NCBI RefSeq assembly: GCF_017814975.1
Contig: NZ_JAGIQA010000002.1
Coordinates: 186,001 to 250,000 of the forward strand
From: Cupriavidus consociatus
Lineage (GTDB): Bacteria; Pseudomonadota; Gammaproteobacteria; Burkholderiales; Burkholderiaceae
Length of the DNA stretch: 64,000 bases
Direction of reading: 5' to 3'
Translations under genes and position numbers: made by a program
The notes under the pieces: model-generated
Told to the model about the DNA's origin: nothing
Seen by the model: only the letters and a program-made list of their open reading frames with translations
Databases searched by the model: none
Shown: positions 57,404 through 64,000 of the stretch, in pieces
Numbering within the stretch: the stretch's first letter is position 1
How the letters are laid out: each line of letters begins with the position of its first letter

Positions 57404-58606
57404 TTGCCAGACACTACCCCCAAAAACCATCGCTTACTGCTTCTTATCAGTCTTCTGATTCTATTGAGCGCTGTACCGCTCGACGTCATGCTACCGTCGT
57501 TTCCCGCGTTGGCCACCCACTTCCACACCGGGATTGACAATATAGCACTTTCGATCAGCATCTTCTCCATAGGCTTTTCGATTGCACAATTGTTCGTCGG
57601 TCCGCTATCCGATCGCTTCGGACGCAAGAAGCTGCTGATGATTGGAATTCTTCTTGCCCTTGTCGGAGCGACGGGTTGCATCTTCTCCTATAACTATGGC
57701 GTCTTCATTGCTTTTCGGGTTCTCCAATCCATCGGATGCGCCTCATTTGTTCTAGCCCAGGCCATTGTTCAGGACGCATTCAAGGGAACAGAAGGCGTGA
57801 GAACAAGAATCTTGACGACGACGTTGTCCGGCATATTTATTTCCTGCTCACCTTTGCTCGGATCCATTCTTCAATCCGCTTTAGGATGGGAGGGTAGTTT
57901 CTTACTATTCTCAATCATTTCCTTGATCATACTCTTTCAGGTTCACTATCGCTTCGAAGAAACTTCCAACATTCATCATGGCAGCATGCTGTTTTATGGA
58001 CGAGCCTACCTCCGGATACTTGGAAACCGACCTTTCCTGATCTACTCAGTGATTGGGGCTTTAGCCTTTTCCTGCCACCTGGCCTTCATCATTGTGTCAC
58101 CGACAATATTCATTGCCGGGCTTAAAATGAACAACTATCATTATTCCTTAGTGCTACTGGGTTACGGAACTGCCTATATAGCAGGTGGATATTTGGCATC
58201 ATACGCGGCGAAAATAATCGACACTCGCCAACAGATCAAGCTAGGGCTGCTGCTGATGATGCTATCCGGATTCCTCATGCTCGCGATGTCGCACTATGAA
58301 GCAGAGGCAGCCCTGACAGTTCTATTGCCGATGCTTGCCTGTACGGCAGGAACCGTATTTGTTCGTCCCGCGACTGCCACCGAAGCGATGAATCTATTCG
58401 ACGAGATCGCGGGTACGGCAGCAGCTGCGGGCAGCACTATAAGGTTCTGCGCTGCCGGGACCATCAGCGCCTTGGTCAGCGTAATGGGCAACAATACCAT
58501 TCTCAATCTGAGTTGGGCGATAATTATGTCGAGCATCACCAGCATACTCCTGTTCGCGTACTTGCAGACACCCATAGCAAAGGGATCCGCGGAATCGGAA
58601 GCCTAA
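57404..58606 (+). CDS. MFS exporter, Bcr/CflA (DHA1) type
   Basis: 400-aa drug-efflux-type transporter with 12 helices. ILLSAVPLDVMLPSFPALATHF and QLFVGPLSDRFGRKKLLMIG are the DHA1 helix 1 and loop 2-3 motifs. The start is TTG 57404 with a strong ribosome binding site (CAGGAGA, 57391-57397); no ATG is available at that distance. It lies 18 bp behind the diiron oxygenase and is the likely exporter and self-protection factor for the product. Base composition is clearly more AT-rich than in the flanking chromosome. Confidence 0.85.
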   Translation: MPDTTPKNHRLLLLISLLILLSAVPLDVMLPSFPALATHFHTGIDNIALSISIFSIGFSIAQLFVGPLSDRFGRKKLLMIGILLALVGATGCIFSYNYGVFIAFRVLQSIGCASFVLAQAIVQDAFKGTEGVRTRILTTTLSGIFISCSPLLGSILQSALGWEGSFLLFSIISLIILFQVHYRFEETSNIHHGSMLFYGRAYLRILGNRPFLIYSVIGALAFSCHLAFIIVSPTIFIAGLKMNNYHYSLVLLGYGTAYIAGGYLASYAAKIIDTRQQIKLGLLLMMLSGFLMLAMSHYEAEAALTVLLPMLACTAGTVFVRPATATEAMNLFDEIAGTAAAAGSTIRFCAAGTISALVSVMGNNTILNLSWAIIMSSITSILLFAYLQTPIAKGSAESEA

Positions 58607-58613
58607 TATCCTG

Positions 58614-59078
58614 ATGATCAAACTTTCCCCTCTTACTGAAGCTGAGTTTGAGAAATTCTCGCAGCGCTCGGTATCCGATTATGCGGAAAACATGACGAAA
58701 TGCTCAACTCTGACCATGTCTACGGCATTATCAAAAGCCGGCCAGATTTTCCGCAGGTACTTGCCACATGGACCAGACACACCGAATCATCATTTATTGT
58801 CAATTCGCCCAATATATGCAACGCATGCCGTAGGAGACATCTGGCTTCAAGTCAAAAAAAAAGATAAATCCGCATTCCTGTTTGACATCTACATTTATCC
58901 CGACTATCGCGGACTTGGTTATGCCAAGAGTGCCCTCTTGGCAGTTGAAGGCTATGTTCGGACACTTGGCGTATCCACAATCCGACTCCATGTATTCGGA
59001 CATAACCATGCTGCGCGAAGTCTGTATGGCAAGCTTGGCTATGCGGACAGTCATGTGACGATGATGAAAGACCTGTAG
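58614..59078 (+). CDS. GNAT-family N-acetyltransferase
   Basis: 154-aa GNAT protein. The acetyl-CoA-binding motif A reads IYPDYRGLGYAKSALLAVEGY, followed by RLHVFGHNHAARSLYGKLGYADS. ATG 58614 lies 7 bp behind the exporter stop, so it is the last gene of the island operon. It could acetylate the peptide product as a tailoring step, or inactivate it for self-resistance, as in microcin C-type systems. Neither can be decided from sequence. Confidence 0.85.
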   Translation: MIKLSPLTEAEFEKFSQRSVSDYAENMTKCSTLTMSTALSKAGQIFRRYLPHGPDTPNHHLLSIRPIYATHAVGDIWLQVKKKDKSAFLFDIYIYPDYRGLGYAKSALLAVEGYVRTLGVSTIRLHVFGHNHAARSLYGKLGYADSHVTMMKDL

Positions 59079-59236
59079 CGCGTACGACCATTTTTACGCT
59101 TGTCGGACCCCCACCGACACCCAAACCGGACCCCACCGCCTCCTCACCCTCCATGCCGCCGCAGTATGATGCCCAAGTCTCCCACCCCCGGGAGCATCGC
59201 GGCCGCATGCCGGCCGCAGTGCATCAGGAGGCACGC

Positions 59237-60415
59237 TTGGACCACCCCCGGCCGCTCCCGTCCGAACCCGCGCGCCCTGGCGACCTGGTCGTCGCCCGGC
59301 CTGAAGGGTTGTATTGCCCGCCCGGCGATTTCTATATCGATCCGTGGCGCCCGGTCGAGCGCGCGGTCATTACCCACGCCCACTCCGACCACGCCCGCTT
59401 CGGCCATGCGCATTACCTGTGCTCGGATCCCGGCCGCGGCGTGCTGCTGGCACGGCTGCCCGGCATCCACCTCAACACCCTGCCCTACGGCGAACGCATC
59501 ACCCATCACGGCGTCACGCTGAGCCTGCATCCGGCCGGACACGTGCTCGGCTCGTCCCAGGTGCGGCTGGAATACGGGGGCCAGGTCTGGGTGGCCTCCG
59601 GCGACTACAAGCTGGAGGCGGACGGAACCTGCGACCCGTTCGAGCCGGTGCCGTGCGATACCTTCATCACCGAAAGCACCTTCGGCCTGCCGATCTACCG
59701 CTGGCCGTCGCAGGCAACGCTGATGGCGGAGATCTTCCACTGGTGGCAGGCCAATGCGCAGGCCGGCCGCGCCAGCGTGGTCTACGCCTACACCTTCGGC
59801 AAGGCCCAGCGCATCCTGCATGGCCTGCTGCACCACGCCGGCGTCGATGGACTTCCCGGGCCGGTGATCGTGCATGGCGCGCTGGCCACGCTCAACGCCG
59901 CCTACGCCGACGCCGGCGTGGCGCTGCCGCCGATGGTGCTGGCGTCCGAGCTGCCGCCGCGCAGCCCGCTGCTGCGGCAGGCGCTGGTGGTGGCGCCGCC
60001 ATCGGCGCAACGCTCGGCGTGGCTGCGGCGCTTCGGCGATGCGTCCGATGCCTTTGCCAGCGGCTGGATGCAGTTGCGCGGCACGCGCCGGCGCCGCGGG
60101 GTCGACCGCGGCTTTGCGCTGTCCGACCACGCCGACTGGCCGGGGCTGCTGCAGGCAATCAGTGCCACCGGCGCTGGCCGCATCATCGTGACCCACGGCA
60201 ATGTGCCGGTGATGGTGCGCTACCTGAACGAACGTGGCTGGCAGGCGCAGGCGTTCGAGACCGAGTACGGCGACGACGATGAATCGGTGCGCGTGGAGGC
60301 GCAGGCGTCTGAAGCGGGGGATGGGGTCCACAATGGGGCCGATGACGGGGCCGATGACGGGGTCGGCGATAAAGCCGCCGAAAACGGCGCCAGCGAAGAA
60401 CAGGCCGCCCCATGA
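59237..60415 (+). CDS. Ligase-associated DNA exonuclease (MBL/beta-CASP-like)
   Basis: 392-aa metallo-beta-lactamase-fold nuclease of the bacterial DNA-repair cluster. It shows GLYCPPGDFYIDPWRPVERAVITHAHSDHARFGH with the HxHxDH zinc motif, AGHVLGSSQVRLEYGG, and GFALSDHADWPGLL near the C-terminus. TTG 59237 is chosen because AGGAGG (59226-59231) lies five bases before it; an in-frame ATG at 59153 would add 28 residues without domain character. The C-terminal 40 residues are a low-complexity Asp/Gly/Ala run. The stop overlaps the DNA ligase start (ATGA). Confidence 0.85.
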   Translation: MDHPRPLPSEPARPGDLVVARPEGLYCPPGDFYIDPWRPVERAVITHAHSDHARFGHAHYLCSDPGRGVLLARLPGIHLNTLPYGERITHHGVTLSLHPAGHVLGSSQVRLEYGGQVWVASGDYKLEADGTCDPFEPVPCDTFITESTFGLPIYRWPSQATLMAEIFHWWQANAQAGRASVVYAYTFGKAQRILHGLLHHAGVDGLPGPVIVHGALATLNAAYADAGVALPPMVLASELPPRSPLLRQALVVAPPSAQRSAWLRRFGDASDAFASGWMQLRGTRRRRGVDRGFALSDHADWPGLLQAISATGAGRIIVTHGNVPVMVRYLNERGWQAQAFETEYGDDDESVRVEAQASEAGDGVHNGADDGADDGVGDKAAENGASEEQAAP

Positions 60416-62085
60416 AAGCCTTCGCCGACCTCTACGCCGCGCTCGACGGCACCACCTCGACCAAGGCCCGGCTGGCCGCGCTGGTCGGCTACCTGCGTGT
60501 CGCGCCGCCGCGGGACGCGGCGTGGGCCGTTTACTTCCTGGCCGGCGGCAAGCCACGGCAGATCGTCCCGGTGTCGGTACTGCGAGAACTCGCGCGCGAA
60601 GCCGCCGGCCTGCCCGACTGGCTGTTCGAGGAGAGCTACCAGGCCGTGGGCGACCTCGCCGAAACCATCGCGCTGCTGTTGCCTGAACCCATGGACGCCG
60701 ACCACGCCGGCCTGGCCGAATGGGTCGAGCAGCGCCTGCTGCCGCTGCGCGGGCTGCCGCCGGAAGACCTGATGCCGCGCCTCGACGCGCTGTGGCGGCC
60801 ACTCGACGCGCAAGGCCGGCTGGTGCTGTTCAAGCTGATCACCGGCGCCTTTCGCGTCGGCGTGTCGCGCCTGCTGGTTACGCGCGCGCTGGGCGAGGTG
60901 GCGGGCATCGATCCCAAGCGCGTGGCCGAGCGCATGGTCGGCTACACGGACCTGTCGGCGCGTCCCGATGCCGCGCGCTTCCTCGCCCTGCTGGCGCCGG
61001 AGAGCGACGACGACCGCCAGCTGCGCGCCGGCGGCCAGCCCTACCCGTTCTTCCTCGCGCATCCGCTGCAGGCACCCGTCGAGCAGTTCGGCGACGTGCT
61101 CGGCGGCCTCGGCGGCTGGCTGGTCGAATGGAAATGGGACGGCATCCGCGCGCAACTGGTGTGCCGCGGCGGGCAGACCTGGCTGTGGTCACGCGGCGAG
61201 GAACTGATCACGGAGCGCTTCCCGGAGATCGTCGATGCCGCGGCAGCCCTGCCCGATGGCACGGTGCTCGACGGCGAGATCGTGATCTGGCAGCACGGCC
61301 GCGTGCAGCCGTTCGCGTTGCTGCAGCAGCGCATCGGCCGCAAGACGCTGAGCGCGAAGCTGCTGCGCGATGCGCCGGCGATCCTGATGGCGTACGACCT
61401 GCTCGAATGGCAGGGCGAGGACTGGCGCACCCGGCCGCAGGCGGAGCGCCGTGCGCGGCTGGAGCAGGTGGTCGCCAGCCACATCCATCCCGCGCTGGAG
61501 CTGAGCCCGCTGGTCGACGCCGACAGCTGGGAGCACTACGCGCGGCTGCGCGATGCCTCGCGCGACCTTGGCGTGGAAGGCTTCATGCTGAAGGCGGCGG
61601 ATGCGGCCTACGGCGCCGGCCGCACCAAGGACGTGGGCGTCTGGTGGAAATGGAAGATCGACCCCTATTCGGTCGATGCGGTGCTGATCTACGCGCAGCG
61701 CGGACATGGCCGCCGCGCCAGCCTCTATACCGACTTCACCTTCGCGGTATGGAACGCGCCGCAGGGTACGCCGGGGCGGACGCTCGTGCCGTTCGCCAAG
61801 GCCTATTCCGGACTGACCGACCAGGAGATGCGCGCAGTCGATGCCATCATCCGCCGCACCACCGTCGAGAAATTCGGCCCGGTGCGCAGCGTCGAGCCCA
61901 CGCAGGTGTTCGAACTCGGCTTCGAGGGCATTGCCCGCAGCGGCCGCCACAAGAGCGGCATCGCGGTGCGCTTCCCGCGCATGCTGCGCTGGCGCACCGA
62001 CAAGCCCATCGAGGAAGCCGACACCCTGGCCTCGCTGGAAGCCATGCTGCCCGGTGCCACCCCGCCCCGGGAGGACGCCGCATGA
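60412..62085 (+). CDS. ATP-dependent DNA ligase (Lhr-cluster type)
   Basis: 557-aa ATP-dependent DNA ligase. An N-terminal helical domain (residues 1-200, with [22 protein letters not shown]) precedes the adenylation domain with the nucleotide-accepting lysine Lys241 ([10 protein letters not shown]), [38 protein letters not shown] and an OB-fold end ([25 protein letters not shown]). It belongs with the exonuclease and Lhr-type helicase, with ATGA overlaps on both sides, a conserved repair operon in proteobacteria. Confidence 0.92.
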   Translation: MKAFADLYAALDGTTSTKARLAALVGYLRVAPPRDAAWAVYFLAGGKPRQIVPVSVLRELAREAAGLPDWLFEESYQAVGDLAETIALLLPEPMDADHAGLAEWVEQRLLPLRGLPPEDLMPRLDALWRPLDAQGRLVLFKLITGAFRVGVSRLLVTRALGEVAGIDPKRVAERMVGYTDLSARPDAARFLALLAPESDDDRQLRAGGQPYPFFLAHPLQAPVEQFGDVLGGLGGWLVEWKWDGIRAQLVCRGGQTWLWSRGEELITERFPEIVDAAAALPDGTVLDGEIVIWQHGRVQPFALLQQRIGRKTLSAKLLRDAPAILMAYDLLEWQGEDWRTRPQAERRARLEQVVASHIHPALELSPLVDADSWEHYARLRDASRDLGVEGFMLKAADAAYGAGRTKDVGVWWKWKIDPYSVDAVLIYAQRGHGRRASLYTDFTFAVWNAPQGTPGRTLVPFAKAYSGLTDQEMRAVDAIIRRTTVEKFGPVRSVEPTQVFELGFEGIARSGRHKSGIAVRFPRMLRWRTDKPIEEADTLASLEAMLPGATPPREDAA

Positions 62086-64000
62086 CTCCGCCGCGTGCCG
62101 CGCGCAAGCCGGCGGAGGACGGCGCCGCCGAGCCGCTCACCGTCGCGCAGGGCCTGCAGGCACTGTTCGATGTGCGCGGCTGGCAGCCGTTCGCGTTCCA
62201 GCGCGAGGTGTGGACCGCCATCGCGCGCGGCCAGAGCGGCCTGCTGCATGCCACCACCGGCACCGGCAAGACCTACGCGGCATGGCTGGGCGCGCTGATG
62301 GCATTCGGCACCCCGCGCGCCGCGCCGTCGCACGAGAAACCGGCGCCGCCCCTGACGGTGCTGTGGCTGACGCCGATGCGCGCGCTCGCCGCCGACACCA
62401 CGCGCGCGCTGCAGGCGCCGCTGGCGGAACTCGATCTCGACTGGACCGTGGCGCTGCGCACCGGCGACACCGGCAGCGCCGAGCGCGCCGCGCAACAGCG
62501 CCGCCTGCCGACCGCACTGGTGACCACGCCGGAAAGCCTGACGCTGATGCTGACCCGCGCCGATGCACAGGAAACCCTGCGGCGCGTGCGCATGGTGGTG
62601 GTCGACGAATGGCACGAGCTGATCGGCAACAAGCGCGGCGTGCAGGCGCAGCTGGCGCTGGCGCGGCTGCGGCAATGGCAGCCGGCGCTGATGGTGTGGG
62701 GACTGTCGGCCACGCTCGGCAACCTGCCGCATGCCGCCGAGGTGCTGCTGTCCGGCGTGCCGCAAGACCAGCGCGTGCTGGTGCACGGCCACGCGCCCAA
62801 GACGCTCGTCATCGACACGCTGCTGCCGGGCAATGCCAGCCGCTTTCCGTTCGCCGGCCACCTGGGCCTGTCGATGCTGCCGCACGTGGTCGAGGAGCTC
62901 GGGCACAGCGGCACCACGCTGGTCTTTCTCAATACCCGCTCGCAGGCCGAGCTGTGGTACCAGGCGCTGCTCGATGCGCGCCCCGACTGGGCCGGCCAGA
63001 TCGCGCTGCACCACGGCTCGCTCGACCGCGCGGTGCGCGAGTGGGTGGAGCTGAGCCTGAAGAACGGCGAGCTGCGCGCGGTGGTCTGCACTTCCAGCCT
63101 CGATCTCGGCGTCGACTTCCTGCCGGTCGAGCGCGTGCTGCAGGTGGGGTCGCCCAAGGGCGTGGCGCGGCTGCTGCAGCGCGCCGGGCGCTCCGGCCAT
63201 GCGCCGGGTCGCGCCTCGCGCGTGACGGTGGTGCCCACGCACAGCCTGGAGCTGGTGGAAGCGGTGGCCGCGCGGCACGCGGTGCAGGCGGGCCGGATCG
63301 AAGCGCGCGAGTCGCCCGACAAGCCGCTCGACGTGCTGGTGCAGCACCTGGTGACGGTGGCGCTGGGCGGCGGCTTCCGGCCCGAGGCGCTGCTGGCCGA
63401 GGTGCGCGGCGCCTGGGCCTACCGTGAGCTGGCTGACGCCGAATGGCAATGGTGCCTGGACTTCGTGCGCCAGGGCGGCGCCACGCTGTCGGCCTATCCC
63501 GACTTCCGTCGCGCCATACCCGACGAGGAAGGCGTCTGGCGCGTGCCCGACGCGGGGCTGGCGCGGCGCCACCGCATGAGCGTGGGCACCATCGTCAGCG
63601 ACGCCACCATGCAGGTGCGCTACTGGAGCCGCGCCGGCAGCGGCGGCGCCTCGCTGGGCTCGGTCGAGGAAGGCTTTATCGCGCGGCTGGCGCCGGGCGA
63701 CTGCTTCCTGTTCGGCGGCCGCCTGCTGGAGCTGGTGCGCGTGCAGGAGATGACCGCCTACGTGCGCCGCGCCACCGGCAGGCGCCCGGTGGTGCCGCGC
63801 TGGAACGGCGGCAAGATGCCGATGTCGACCGAGCTGGCCGAAGCGGTGATCGACACGCTCGAAGCCGCCGCCGCGGGCCGGCTCGATCCGCGCATCACGC
63901 CCGAACTGCCGCTGATCCAGCCGCTGGTGGACTTGCAGGCGCAGTGGTCGGCGCTGCCCACGCGCCAGACCCTGCTGGCCGAGTCGCTGCACTCGCGCGA
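62082..64000 (+). CDS. Ligase-associated DEXH-box helicase (Lhr-like), 3' end beyond window
   Basis: At least 639 aa are visible; the gene continues past 64000. It shows Q-motif RGWQPFAFQ, Walker A ATTGTGKT (57-64), motif Ia [15 protein letters not shown] box (175-178), SATLGN, and helicase C motifs [52 protein letters not shown]. This is the Lhr-core helicase, here with the beginning of the DUF4910-type or Lhr-specific C-terminal region. Full-length members have about 800-850 aa. It would unwind DNA or DNA/RNA hybrids for the ligase and nuclease partners. Confidence 0.92.
   Translation, partial: MTPPRAARKPAEDGAAEPLTVAQGLQALFDVRGWQPFAFQREVWTAIARGQSGLLHATTGTGKTYAAWLGALMAFGTPRAAPSHEKPAPPLTVLWLTPMRALAADTTRALQAPLAELDLDWTVALRTGDTGSAERAAQQRRLPTALVTTPESLTLMLTRADAQETLRRVRMVVVDEWHELIGNKRGVQAQLALARLRQWQPALMVWGLSATLGNLPHAAEVLLSGVPQDQRVLVHGHAPKTLVIDTLLPGNASRFPFAGHLGLSMLPHVVEELGHSGTTLVFLNTRSQAELWYQALLDARPDWAGQIALHHGSLDRAVREWVELSLKNGELRAVVCTSSLDLGVDFLPVERVLQVGSPKGVARLLQRAGRSGHAPGRASRVTVVPTHSLELVEAVAARHAVQAGRIEARESPDKPLDVLVQHLVTVALGGGFRPEALLAEVRGAWAYRELADAEWQWCLDFVRQGGATLSAYPDFRRAIPDEEGVWRVPDAGLARRHRMSVGTIVSDATMQVRYWSRAGSGGASLGSVEEGFIARLAPGDCFLFGGRLLELVRVQEMTAYVRRATGRRPVVPRWNGGKMPMSTELAEAVIDTLEAAAAGRLDPRITPELPLIQPLVDLQAQWSALPTRQTLLAESLHSR

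Noticed and set aside
59144-60802. Minus-strand frame of 552 codons opposite the exonuclease and ligase
   Set aside because: Antisense shadow of the well-supported repair operon.

Overview
The window is GC-rich, densely coding DNA from a betaproteobacterium. Gene content points to Burkholderiaceae, most likely Cupriavidus: xsc-pta-tauE and tauXY taurine genes, a CzcCB-type efflux operon, a Gln-type thiol dioxygenase, quinate/shikimate and muconolactone catabolism, and many ABC, MFS and LysR/IclR genes. The accessory, catabolic character resembles a second chromosome or chromid. This identification rests on gene content only. No rRNA, tRNA, CRISPR array or transposase was seen.

Layout. 1-2.7 kb: minus-strand heavy-metal RND efflux operon (small secreted protein, outer-membrane channel, start of the adaptor) behind a 12-bp palindrome. 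3.0-4.1 kb: HTH-nucleotidyltransferase/HEPN-like pair. 4.2-13.4 kb: organosulfur block, with thiol dioxygenase plus four-domain rhodanese and an SfnB-like flavoprotein on minus, and an SsuD-like monooxygenase, ABC transporter and membrane cytochrome c on plus. 13.6-22.7 kb: quinate/shikimate-type catabolism (EamA, TIM-barrel dehydratase-like, IclR, LysR, AroQ, porin, MFS, shikimate dehydrogenase, HPPD-like dioxygenase). 23-26.9 kb: xsc-pta-tauE, which turns sulfoacetaldehyde into acetyl phosphate, acetyl-CoA and exported sulfite. 26.9-39.8 kb: a catabolic regulon around a haem-oxygenase-like diiron enzyme. 40.2-45.7 kb: methylmuconolactone/3-oxoadipate-like cluster. 45.7-48.5 kb: CobS/CobT-like AAA+/VWA pair. 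48.5-54.8 kb: IclR regulator, APC permease, TauR, TauX, TauY. 55.2-59.1 kb: an AT-richer island with a 23-codon putative precursor peptide, a SagB-type dehydrogenase, an AurF-type diiron oxygenase, an MFS exporter and a GNAT acetyltransferase. 59.2-64 kb: ligase-associated exonuclease, ATP-dependent DNA ligase and Lhr-type helicase (cut by the window end).

How the parts work together. The taurine route is split: uptake and oxidation to sulfoacetaldehyde (49.7-54.8 kb) and Xsc/Pta/TauE (23-26.9 kb) lie 23 kb apart. They carry nearly the same promoter: TTGAC(C/G), 17 bp, TACATT, then GGAAC-N5-GTTCC at the same distance. This suggests one regulator, perhaps the IclR protein divergent from the permease.

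Two candidates for undescribed systems stand out. (1) The RiPP-like island at 55.2-59.1 kb, whose oxygenase keeps all seven AurF iron ligands and whose SagB-like enzyme has an N-terminal region resembling a peptide-recognition domain. (2) The 28-40 kb regulon, bounded by six GTATAC operators next to a GntR gene, which couples a diiron oxidase with all six expected ligands to a dedicated reductase, two 2Fe-2S ferredoxins, amidase, aldehyde dehydrogenase, an ornithine-cyclodeaminase-like enzyme and transporters.
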